DNA of 29,577 bases from RGIG3009 sp964470515 (lineage in GTDB: Bacteria > Bacillota > Clostridia > Oscillospirales > Acutalibacteraceae), in contig CAYYDD010000013.1 in the NCBI GenBank assembly GCA_964470515.1, forward strand, positions 1 to 29,577, given 5' to 3'. Positions 1 to 7,291 of the stretch are shown piece after piece (position 1 is the first letter of the stretch; each line of letters starts with the position of its first letter). Position numbers and translations under genes: made by a program. The notes beneath the pieces were generated by a model, which saw nothing but the letters and a program-made list of their open reading frames with translations, was not told the origin of the DNA and did no database searches.

Positions 1-83
1 CCTATTCGCTACTCTTTTTTATCTTTTGTCACACATCATTGTAACACCTACAATGGCTAATTATGACAGTCCTGTAATAAAGG

Positions 84-112
84 TTGTATCTTGAAACGTT
101 TTGTGATATGAT
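84..112 (+). promoter_or_regulatory. Sigma-A-type promoter of the desulfurase-sortase-thiI-cinA operon
   Basis: TTGTAT (84-89) and TATGAT (107-112) are separated by exactly 17 bases, giving a start near 119 and a leader of about 35 nt. An alternative pairing of TTGAAA (91-96) with TATATT has a poorer spacer. Nothing else recognisable lies in the first 83 bases. Confidence 0.55.
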
Positions 113-154
113 ATATTCGTTAAACTATGAGTTTCGGTGAAGGGAGTGGCGGCA

Positions 155-1285
155 ATGGCGTATCTGGACAACAGCGCGACCACCGCAGTGTGCAGCGAGG
201 CTGTGCGGCGAATGGTACGTGTGATGACCGAAAGCTACGGCAATCCGTCCTCCCGTCACACGATGGGGCTGTGTGCCGAGCAGGAGTTGGCCGCCGCGCG
301 GGAGGAAGTCGCCGTGCTGATCGGTGGCAAAGCCGAACAGGTGTATTTCACCTCCGGCGGGACCGAGGCCAATAACCTTGCCATCTTAGGTACGGCTGCC
401 GCGTTTCGTCGGCCGATGGCCGCAGTGACCACCGCGGTGGAGCATCCGTCCGTCGCGGTGTGCTTTGACGAGTTGGAAAAGCAAGGCTGGCAGGTGACAA
501 GAATTGCGCCGTCAGCGGATGGAACAATCTCCGTTCAGCAGGTAGCCGATGCCTGCACCGCTGATACCGCCTTGGTGAGCATTATGGCGGTCAATAACGA
601 GACCGGTGCGCGGTTTGACGTGGCGGCGATGGCCGAGGAAGTACACGGGATCGCCCCGCAGGCGGTGTTCCATACGGATTGCGTGCAGGCTGCGGGCAAG
701 CTGCCCATCAAGGCCGAACGCTGGGACGTGGATATGCTCTCCGTCAGCAGTCATAAGCTGCACGGGCCGAAGGGTTGCGGTGCGCTGTATATCAAGGACA
801 AGCGCAAGTTGCGGGCACGACAGCTCGGCGGTGGGCAGGAAAACGGACTGCGAAGCGGCACCGAGGCATTACCCGCTATTGCGGGCTTCGGCGCGGCGGC
901 CGCTGCGGTGGCGCCCTTTGCTGAGCAACAGCAGAAGTACCTATCACTGCGGGATACCCTGCTCAGCGCACTGGACGGCCTGCCCGGGGTGCGGTGGCAT
1001 CTGCCGCCGAACGGCGTGCCGTATATCGTGAATCTGTCGCTCGTGGGGCATCCCAGTGAAACGCTGGTGAACTTTCTCAGCGGCCGCGGCATCTACGTAT
1101 CGGCCGGGTCGGCGTGTGCCAAGGGCAACCGCAGTTCGGTACTGAAAGCGATGGAGCTGTCGTCGGCGGAGATCGATTCGTCATTGCGGGTAAGCTTTTG
1201 TTTTGAAAACACAAAGAATGAGGTACGGGCATTGGCTGAGGCATTGCGGGAGGCGGCGGGCTCGTTGCAAGGGAGGCGTACATAA
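155..1285 (+). CDS. Cysteine desulfurase, NifS/NifZ type
   Basis: PLP-dependent class V aminotransferase-fold enzyme that removes sulfur from cysteine and carries it as a persulfide. The DNSATT opening, the SSHKLHGPKG motif with the PLP lysine at about residue 201, and the GSACAKG loop with the persulfide cysteine at about residue 321 are all intact. At 376 residues it has the usual family length. The start is placed at the ATG at 155, where AGGGAG (140-145) sits 9 bases upstream; an in-frame GTG at 137 lacks such a site. The stop overlaps the next start (TAATG). With thiI two genes downstream, the likely job is sulfur donor for 4-thiouridine in tRNA, as proposed for the NifZ-ThiI pair of Bacillus subtilis. 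That assignment rests on context; general Fe-S supply is an alternative. Confidence 0.92.
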   Translation: MAYLDNSATTAVCSEAVRRMVRVMTESYGNPSSRHTMGLCAEQELAAAREEVAVLIGGKAEQVYFTSGGTEANNLAILGTAAAFRRPMAAVTTAVEHPSVAVCFDELEKQGWQVTRIAPSADGTISVQQVADACTADTALVSIMAVNNETGARFDVAAMAEEVHGIAPQAVFHTDCVQAAGKLPIKAERWDVDMLSVSSHKLHGPKGCGALYIKDKRKLRARQLGGGQENGLRSGTEALPAIAGFGAAAAAVAPFAEQQQKYLSLRDTLLSALDGLPGVRWHLPPNGVPYIVNLSLVGHPSETLVNFLSGRGIYVSAGSACAKGNRSSVLKAMELSSAEIDSSLRVSFCFENTKNEVRALAEALREAAGSLQGRRT

Positions 1286-2301
1286 TGAACATACTGCAAA
1301 AGATCGGTCGCGGCTTGCGTTCGGTGATCCCGATGGCCGGAGACGACCGCTCGGAATGGATACGCAAGCTCGCATTTCTGTTGGCACTGACGGTGTTTTT
1401 GTGCTCCGGCTATTATCTTATTGACGAGGTGTGGCTGCAACCGCACTACACGCAGGAGGTCACGCATTCGCTGCGCGAGTTGTATACCAACGGCGAAGGG
1501 GAAGGCGACAGCAGCGGTGGCGAGGATACGCAGAATATTACGTTCCCCCAGGGGATGGATCCCTCGTTTGAGCCGCTTTACCGCCGCAATCAGGATGTTG
1601 CAGGCTGGCTGACCTTTGCCGCCGATGCGGGCGGCTCGACCACTGACCTGTTCAACGGTGCCATCGACAACCCGGTGGTACAGGCTACGGATAACGATTA
1701 CTATCTGTACCGCAATTTTCTGGGGCAAAACGACAAGGCAGGTACGCTGTTTATGGATTACCGCAACGACCTGACAGCACTCAGTGAGGAGCGTAACGTC
1801 ATCATATACGGGCACAATCTGAACAGTCAGCTGATGTTCTCGCGGTTTAACCTGCTGGTATCCGGCAAGGTGGAGCGGGCACGGCAGCTCTCCACCGTGA
1901 CGCTGGATACGCTGTACGGCGACGGTGCGACCTACAAGGTCTTCGCCGTGATGGTGCTGGACGCGGATGCTACCGGCGCGGCGGCGTTCGATTATATCCG
2001 CACCGAATTCAATACCGATGCGGCGTTTGAAACGTTTATCGGGCGCATCCGTGAGCGGTCACTGTACGATTTCGGTGACGTAGATGTGCTGCCGACCGAC
2101 CAGCTGCTGACGTTGTCCACCTGCAGCAATAAGCGCGACACGACGCTGAAGAACGGTCGTACCGTGATCGTGGCACGCAAGCTACGCGAGGGCGAGGAAG
2201 CCACGGTGGACACCTCGAAGACCGTGCTGAACGAGGACGTGCTGATGCCAAAGGCGTGGTATATCAACAAGGAGCAGTCGCTCCCGGAGGAGTATCAGTA
2301 A
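1285..2301 (+). CDS. Class B-type sortase, catalytically complete
   Basis: Membrane-anchored cysteine transpeptidase of 338 residues. A cytoplasmic N-terminus is followed by one helix (about 29-47), a short acidic and Gly/Ser-rich stretch (70-85) and the sortase fold. The catalytic triad is visible: His177 in IYGHN, Cys280 in TLSTC, and Arg292 in NGRTVIVARK. The ribosome site GGGAGG (1271-1276) lies 8 bases before the ATG. It overlaps the desulfurase stop and ends one base before thiI, so the three are surely co-transcribed. A sortase in a sulfur-transfer operon has no obvious pathway link. No LPXTG-like substrate is visible nearby, so its targets are unknown. A second, degenerate sortase domain lies in the large protein two genes downstream (residues about 500-695), suggesting duplication within this locus. 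Confidence 0.9.
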   Translation: MNILQKIGRGLRSVIPMAGDDRSEWIRKLAFLLALTVFLCSGYYLIDEVWLQPHYTQEVTHSLRELYTNGEGEGDSSGGEDTQNITFPQGMDPSFEPLYRRNQDVAGWLTFAADAGGSTTDLFNGAIDNPVVQATDNDYYLYRNFLGQNDKAGTLFMDYRNDLTALSEERNVIIYGHNLNSQLMFSRFNLLVSGKVERARQLSTVTLDTLYGDGATYKVFAVMVLDADATGAAAFDYIRTEFNTDAAFETFIGRIRERSLYDFGDVDVLPTDQLLTLSTCSNKRDTTLKNGRTVIVARKLREGEEATVDTSKTVLNEDVLMPKAWYINKEQSLPEEYQ

Positions 2302-2302
2302 T

Positions 2303-3472
2303 ATGGCAAAGGAAGTTATCCTGATAAAAAACGGTGAGCTGGCGCTGAAGGGGCTCAACCGCGGAACGTTTGAGGATGTTCTCATTAAAAATCTGCGGTG
2401 GCGGCTGAAGCCTCTCGGGGCATTTACGTTCCGCAAGGCGCAGTCCACCGTTTACATCGAGCCGCAGGACGAGGATACCGATTGGGACGAAGTGAGCGAG
2501 CGGGTGTCCAAGGTGTTTGGTATTTCGGCGTTTTCCCGCGCACTGGTGGTGGACAAGGACGTGTCGGCCATTCAGCAGGCGACGGTCGCGTATCTGGAAC
2601 GGTCGCTGCGCCGCGCCAAGACCTTTAAGGTCGAGGCTAAGCGAGCCGACAAGAAGTTCCCGCTGACCTCGCCGCAACTGTGTGCGCAGGTCGGTGCGCA
2701 TTTGTTGGAAACGTTTCCGCATTTGACGGTGGACGTACATAATCCTGAGCTGATCGTGTGGGTGGAGATCCGCGATTTCGCAGCCTACATCCACGGCCCG
2801 CAGCAGCCGGGTGCCGGCGGTATGCCGGTGGGCACCGGCGGTAAGGCGGCGGTACTGCTCTCTGGCGGCATCGACTCGCCGGTTGCGGCGTATATGATGG
2901 CCAAGCGCGGTATTGAGCTTGCTGCGGTGCACTTTGCTTCTCCGCCGTATACCAGTGAACGCGCGGAGCTGAAGGTCAAGACGCTGTTGAAGAAGGTGGG
3001 CGAGTATGCCGGACACAGTACGATGTACATCGTGCCGTTTACGCATATTCAGGAGGAGATCGGGAAGCATTGTCCCGAGGAGCTGTTTACGCTGGTGATG
3101 CGGCGGTTTATGATGCGCATTGCCTCCCGTCTGGCCGAGCAGAACGACTGCGGTGCGCTCGTTACGGGCGAAAGTGTGGGGCAGGTGGCCAGCCAGACCA
3201 TCGGGGCGTTGCAGTGTACCGACGCAGTGGCAACGCTACCGGTGTTCCGTCCGGTCATCGGAATGGATAAGGAAGAGATCATTGCGATCGCACGGCGGAT
3301 CGGCACGTTTGAAACGTCTATCCAGCCGTATGAGGATTGCTGTACGGTGTTTACACCCCGTCATCCGCGCACGCGGCCGCGTATACAGGATCTGGAAAAG
3401 GCGGAGCAGCAGTTGCCGGTGGAGAAGCTGATCGCGGAGGCGGTCGCCGGTGTGCGGGTGGAAAAATTTTAA
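2303..3472 (+). CDS. thiI: tRNA 4-thiouridine synthase ThiI, without rhodanese domain
   Basis: Adenylates U8 of tRNA and inserts sulfur, and in some organisms takes part in thiazole synthesis. The 389-residue protein has the N-terminal ferredoxin-like and THUMP regions (about 1-170), then the PP-loop ATPase with SGGIDSP at 187-193. The downstream signature TGESVGQVASQT and the C-terminal DCCTVFTPRHP motif are also present. It ends there, so the extra rhodanese domain of the E. coli enzyme is absent, as in many Firmicutes. Sulfur is therefore presumably delivered directly by the upstream desulfurase. Its GGAGGAG ribosome site lies inside the end of the sortase gene. Confidence 0.95.
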   Translation: MAKEVILIKNGELALKGLNRGTFEDVLIKNLRWRLKPLGAFTFRKAQSTVYIEPQDEDTDWDEVSERVSKVFGISAFSRALVVDKDVSAIQQATVAYLERSLRRAKTFKVEAKRADKKFPLTSPQLCAQVGAHLLETFPHLTVDVHNPELIVWVEIRDFAAYIHGPQQPGAGGMPVGTGGKAAVLLSGGIDSPVAAYMMAKRGIELAAVHFASPPYTSERAELKVKTLLKKVGEYAGHSTMYIVPFTHIQEEIGKHCPEELFTLVMRRFMMRIASRLAEQNDCGALVTGESVGQVASQTIGALQCTDAVATLPVFRPVIGMDKEEIIAIARRIGTFETSIQPYEDCCTVFTPRHPRTRPRIQDLEKAEQQLPVEKLIAEAVAGVRVEKF

Positions 3473-3512
3473 AAAATCCTCAAAAAATTGACAAAAAAGG
3501 TGGCGAAGATCG

Positions 3513-6500
3513 ATGAACGCAGAAATACTGACCGTAGGGACAGAGCTGTTGTTGGGGGATATCTTAAATTCCAACAGTCAGTTCCTGTCCCGTGAGCTGG
3601 CGATCTACGGCATTGACACGCTGTACCAGTCCACGGTGGGCGATAATCGCGAGCGGCTTGCGGCTGCGCTGGCGTTGGCACTGTCCCGCTGTGATATGGT
3701 CATCCTCACCGGCGGACTCGGCCCCACAGAGGATGATCTGACCCGTGAAACAGTGGCCGAGGCACTGAATATCCCGCTGGTACTGCACGAGGAGAGCGAA
3801 GCGCGTATTCGGGAATACTTCCGTTCCACGGGCAAGGAATATACCGAAAATAACCGCAAGCAGGCGATGTTGCCGCAGGGTTGCACCGTGTTCCCGAACG
3901 ACCACGGCACCGCTCCCGGCTGTGCCGTGGAGCGGTACGGGCAATGCGTGATCCTGCTGCCCGGCCCGCCTAAGGAGCTTGTTCCGATGTTTCTGGGTAG
4001 CGTCGCGCCGTTCTTGGAGCGTTTTTCGGGGGAGACCATCCGTTCTCACATCATCGGTGTGTTCGGTATCCCCGAAGCCGCAGTGGACGAGCGTCTGCAC
4101 GATCTGACAGAGGGCACCAATCCCACGGTAGCGCCGTATGCCAAATCCGGCGAGGTGCTGTTGCGGGTGACGGCGAAGGCGGCGACTGCCGAAGAGGCGG
4201 ATGCGCTGTGTGCGCCGGTCATTGGGGAAATCCGTGAGCGGCTGGGTGCTGCGGTATACGGTGTAGATACCGGCGGTCTGCCGGAAACAGTGGTCGCCTT
4301 GCTGAAGGATCGCGAAAAGAAGATTGCAACGGCGGAGTCCTGCACAGCAGGACTGTTGTCGGGCAAGCTGACAGAGGTCCCCGGCGTATCGCAGGTGTTT
4401 GAATGCGGTATCGCCGCCTATTCGCCCGAGATCAAGCGTCAGGTGCTCGGCGTGCCGGAAGCAGTGCTGGAAAACCAAGGTGCCGTATCGCCGGAAACGG
4501 CCGGTGCGATGGCCATCGGTGCGCGTCGCGTAGGTGGTGCGGATATCGGCATCGGCATCACCGGCGTGGCGGGTCCCGACCCGAGCGAGGGCAAGGAGGT
4601 CGGCACGGTATACGTGGCGCTGGCAGATGAACGCCGCGTGTGGGTCAAGAAGATATTTGCCGGCCACGGCGCGGAGGACCGCGAGCAGATCCGCAACGCC
4701 GCAACGCTGTATGCACTGGATATGGCGCGGCGGTATCTGGAGGCATCTCCCGGTGTTATGGCGGGTGGCCAGTTGCTGGAAAAGGTGCAGCAGCCGTCGG
4801 ATGCCATTACCCGCAAAACACCGGGTGCGGCGATGAAGGGGCGTCGGTGGATCTGGCTGTCGCTGATCTTGGTCGTGGTTCTCGCCGTACTGTTGATCGG
4901 CTATAAGGGCTTTTTAGAACCGTATCTGAACGAACGCGAATTTGATTCGCTGTGGGCGATCTATATGCAGGAGCAGGAGGTCGAGGAGACCGACGAGGTC
5001 ACCTATCCCGACGGTATCCTCTCGCAGTTTATGTCACTGTACCGCGTGAACGAGGATGTGCGCGGCTGGCTGACGGTGGAGGATACCGGCATCAATTATC
5101 CGGTGACCGCGGATCCGACCGACGGCTATTATAACGGCCGCGATTTCTACGGTAAGACCTCCGCGTACGGCGTGCCGCATTTGTCGCAGGGCGTGATGCT
5201 GGAAGCCGGGCAGAGTAACCGCTCATTGGTGATCTACGGTAACAACCCGGGAAACGGGCAGATGTTCTCGGATCTGGCGGAATACACCAAGCTGTCGTTC
5301 CTCAAGGAACATTCCACCGTGGATTTCAGCACGCTGTATCAGGAAAATAACTATAAGATATTCGCTGTCGTGCTGGTGCAGGACGGTGATACCTCGGCGA
5401 GCGCGTTTGATTTCACCGTGGACGAGTTTGCCACGGAGGACGATTTTCTGTATTACGTGGCGCAGCTGCGCCGCCGGTCGCTGTTTGATACGCCGGTCGA
5501 GGTGCAGGAGGGCGACGAGTTGCTACTGCTGACCACGCCCATCGAGTACAGCTTCAGCAATGCGCGTATCGTGGTGGCGGCGCGTCGTGTTCGTACGGGT
5601 GAGGATCCGAAAAACGATCTGACCAAGGCTCGCACGAACCGCACGGTTCTGATGCCGTCGGTGTGGCAGGATGCGCAGGACGGCACGACTACCGCCGAGC
5701 AGACCACCACGACCGAGGCACCCACGACCACCGTGACGGATACCACGACCGTCACGACCGAGGTCCCGACCACGACCGCGAAGCCGACGACCACCACGAC
5801 GGTCACCACGACCACCACGGTTGTCGCGACAACGACCACCGTGCCCACCAGTCCCAACGAGGAGGGCGATCAGCTGGTAGGTGAGACCACCACCAAGCCC
5901 AACACGACGACAGCGTCGCGCCCGTCGGTGACACGACCGCCGGATGCGGAGGAGGAGCGTGTGGATGCCATTGAGGGCACGGTGCAGGGATCGGTATCCG
6001 AATACGAATTTATGAGCTATTTCGCGCTGAAAAACACCAACAGCGCGGTCAAGGATGAGATGCAGGACAGCGATGGCGTGCTGCGTCCCCAGACCAAGGA
6101 GGAGCTGCAACGCGCGCTGACGTATATCGTCAAGGCCGAGCTCGGCAGTGCCAGCACGATGGTGGCCTCCACCGAGGCGCAGAAGGCGCAGGCGGTGGTA
6201 TCGTATACCTACATACTGTGGTATAATGCCAATTATCAAAAGCCGTACACCTGTAGCTTAAAGCCGCTGGATCTTACTAATCAGTGGGATAAGAAGATCT
6301 ACGACGCGGTCGGCGAGGTGTTGGGCGTGAAGCTATTGGATCTTACCAAGACCGGTATGGAGGATATGCTGTTGCAAACGGTGTATTCCGCAGCAACGGG
6401 TGGCTACAGTGCCTCCAGCAATAAGGTGTGGAGCGGCACACTGCCGTATGCGCAGAGCGTTGTCAGTAAGTACGACGATGCCGCAACGTACGCCAAGTAC

Positions 6501-7007
6501 GGCGGTGGCGGTAAGTTTATCAGCACCGTCACGCTGACCCGTGAGGAGCTTAACGAAAAGGTCAAAACGTGGTTTAAAAATAATGTGCAGAACCGCTATC
6601 CCACCTACGTGATGCCGGAGGAGCAGTTCGAACTGGAAAGCGGCGAGCTACCGTTGCAGGCGTTGTCGTATGACGGCGACGGCACGGCCGGTACGGGGGA
6701 CAGCTGGAACTACGTGTTCCACACGAATTTCTATTATGTGGACAACCGCGGCAACAAAAAACCGCTGACCGGCTACAATATGCGCTCGGCACTGGGGCTG
6801 CGCTCGCACGCGTTCCGCGTATCGTACGAGGTCTCCACCGATACGTTGACCATTACCACGCAGGGCTGGGGTCACGGCGTAGGCCTCAGCCAGATGGGCG
6901 CGGTCGGCTATGCGAACGAAGAGGGCTGGAGCTATGTACAGATCCTGCGTCACTACTATTCCGTGACGGGCAACAGCGCGCATCAGGTCGTTATGCCGGT
7001 GTGGTAA
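3513..7007 (+). CDS. CinA - transmembrane - inactive sortase - Thr stalk - SpoIID fusion protein
   Basis: One uninterrupted 1164-codon frame. Residues 1-412 are a complete CinA: a MoaB/MogA-like domain (TGGLGPTEDD at 66-75) and a C-terminal PncC-type NMN deamidase domain (ATAESCTAG at 272-280). After a 28-residue linker a single helix (about 446-463) crosses the membrane. Residues about 500-695 resemble a class B sortase, but the catalytic His is Asn577 (IYGNN) and the Cys position is Pro676 (LLTTP); only the Arg (685) remains. Residues 725-810 form a Thr-rich stalk. Residues 820-1160 are a SpoIID/LytB-type lytic transglycosylase domain with the likely catalytic Glu876 (KAELG), the KAQAV segment, and GWGHGVGLSQMG at 1118-1129. 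The topology is coherent: CinA inside, the rest outside. A separate internal start at Met441 (4833, weak GGGTG upstream) would give a free-standing membrane protein, so whether the parts stay joined is open. Confidence 0.88.
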   Translation: MNAEILTVGTELLLGDILNSNSQFLSRELAIYGIDTLYQSTVGDNRERLAAALALALSRCDMVILTGGLGPTEDDLTRETVAEALNIPLVLHEESEARIREYFRSTGKEYTENNRKQAMLPQGCTVFPNDHGTAPGCAVERYGQCVILLPGPPKELVPMFLGSVAPFLERFSGETIRSHIIGVFGIPEAAVDERLHDLTEGTNPTVAPYAKSGEVLLRVTAKAATAEEADALCAPVIGEIRERLGAAVYGVDTGGLPETVVALLKDREKKIATAESCTAGLLSGKLTEVPGVSQVFECGIAAYSPEIKRQVLGVPEAVLENQGAVSPETAGAMAIGARRVGGADIGIGITGVAGPDPSEGKEVGTVYVALADERRVWVKKIFAGHGAEDREQIRNAATLYALDMARRYLEASPGVMAGGQLLEKVQQPSDAITRKTPGAAMKGRRWIWLSLILVVVLAVLLIGYKGFLEPYLNEREFDSLWAIYMQEQEVEETDEVTYPDGILSQFMSLYRVNEDVRGWLTVEDTGINYPVTADPTDGYYNGRDFYGKTSAYGVPHLSQGVMLEAGQSNRSLVIYGNNPGNGQMFSDLAEYTKLSFLKEHSTVDFSTLYQENNYKIFAVVLVQDGDTSASAFDFTVDEFATEDDFLYYVAQLRRRSLFDTPVEVQEGDELLLLTTPIEYSFSNARIVVAARRVRTGEDPKNDLTKARTNRTVLMPSVWQDAQDGTTTAEQTTTTEAPTTTVTDTTTVTTEVPTTTAKPTTTTTVTTTTTVVATTTTVPTSPNEEGDQLVGETTTKPNTTTASRPSVTRPPDAEEERVDAIEGTVQGSVSEYEFMSYFALKNTNSAVKDEMQDSDGVLRPQTKEELQRALTYIVKAELGSASTMVASTEAQKAQAVVSYTYILWYNANYQKPYTCSLKPLDLTNQWDKKIYDAVGEVLGVKLLDLTKTGMEDMLLQTVYSAATGGYSASSNKVWSGTLPYAQSVVSKYDDAATYAKYGGGGKFISTVTLTREELNEKVKTWFKNNVQNRYPTYVMPEEQFELESGELPLQALSYDGDGTAGTGDSWNYVFHTNFYYVDNRGNKKPLTGYNMRSALGLRSHAFRVSYEVSTDTLTITTQGWGHGVGLSQMGAVGYANEEGWSYVQILRHYYSVTGNSAHQVVMPVW
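5685..5942 (+). repeat. Low-complexity Thr/Val/Pro-rich stalk coding region
   Basis: Codons 725-810 of the fusion protein are mainly ACC/ACG Thr with Val, Pro and Lys interruptions (TTTTEAPTTT-like units), ending just before the SpoIID domain. This is a typical extracellular spacer through the cell wall and a likely O-glycosylation target in some bacteria. The ACC/ACG repetition makes the stretch prone to length change. Confidence 0.8.
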
Positions 7008-7049
7008 GGGGTATTTTGAATTTATTCCTTTACCGTACTAAAGTTTTTG

Positions 7050-7078
7050 TTGACAAGTGTCCTATAGTGTGATATAGT
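7050..7078 (+). promoter_or_regulatory. Promoter of the aromatic amino acid operon
   Basis: A consensus TTGACA (7050-7055) and TATAGT (7073-7078) are separated by 17 bases, giving a start near 7085. Transcripts would begin about 24 nt ahead of the leader-peptide ATG and about 207 nt ahead of the first enzyme gene. Confidence 0.85.
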
Positions 7079-7108
7079 TAAAACAATTCGTAAAACGGGG
7101 TGTTTGCT

Positions 7109-7204
7109 ATGAAAAACCGTTTATTTGCAGCAGAATACGCCTATTATTTTAGCTTTTACTTTTGCTTTAACAACAATAGTAAGAGCGCTTTCTGCTGCCG
7201 GTAA
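7109..7204 (+). CDS. Phe/Tyr-rich leader peptide of the aromatic operon (31 aa)
   Basis: A 31-codon ORF starts with ATG at 7109 behind CGGGGTG (7096-7102) and ends with TAA at 7202-7204. Ten of its 31 residues are Phe or Tyr (6 Phe, 4 Tyr). They are concentrated in residues 10-20, YAYYFSFYFCF, where 8 of 11 are aromatic; there is no Trp. It lies between a consensus promoter and a strong Rho-independent terminator directly before the genes for Phe and Tyr synthesis. This is the arrangement of pheA/trp-type leader peptides, whose ribosome stalls when the charged tRNA is scarce. The frame continues about 34 codons past the first aromatic run only to the stop, and no homologous protein domain is visible; the peptide itself probably has no further function. 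Too short for ordinary gene callers. Confidence 0.85.
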   Translation: MKNRLFAAEYAYYFSFYFCFNNNSKSAFCCR

Positions 7205-7249
7205 TTCAAGGTGAAAACCTTTTGTAAACCCTGTAACACGGGCCCGCAG
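7195..7249 (+). promoter_or_regulatory. Predicted antiterminator of the aromatic attenuator
   Basis: Bases 7195-7202, at the end of the leader ORF and its stop codon, can pair with 7242-7249, the 5' arm of the terminator: four pairs, one C-C mismatch, two pairs and a wobble. A small GAAA-loop hairpin (7208-7212 with 7217-7221) lies between. A ribosome stalled on the aromatic codons (7136-7168) leaves 7195-7202 free. A ribosome reaching the stop codon covers it and lets the terminator form. The pairing was worked out by eye; no folding energy was computed. Confidence 0.6.
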
Positions 7250-7276
7250 TGAAAGCTGCGGGCCTTTTGATTTTTT
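7241..7276 (+). terminator. Attenuator terminator before aroF
   Basis: GGCCCGCAG (7241-7249) and CTGCGGGCC (7256-7264) form a perfect 9-bp stem with a 6-base loop, followed by TTTTGATTTTTT. It lies 36 bases after the leader stop and directly before the aroF ribosome site GGGAGG (7277-7282), so it must act as a conditional terminator rather than the end of the preceding operon. Confidence 0.88.
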
Positions 7277-7291
7277 GGGAGGAATGGACAA

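Noticed and set aside
3488..3493. TTGACA just before the cinA fusion gene as a promoter -35
   Set aside because: No -10 element follows at 16-18 bases; the site lies in an A/T-rich gap and the ribosome site is immediately downstream.
5453..5857. Val-rich - strand ORF opposite the Thr-rich stalk
   Set aside because: It is the antisense of ACC/ACG Thr codons (GGT/CGT-type shadows read as Val) and has no ribosome site.
5685..5942. CRISPR-like or tandem DNA repeat array
   Set aside because: The periodicity comes from Thr codons inside an open frame, without fixed repeat-spacer structure.
7008..7049. A terminator for the CinA-fusion operon
   Set aside because: Only an interrupted GTAAGG/CCTTTAC pairing with a long A/T loop and no clear U tract; I see no convincing terminator there.
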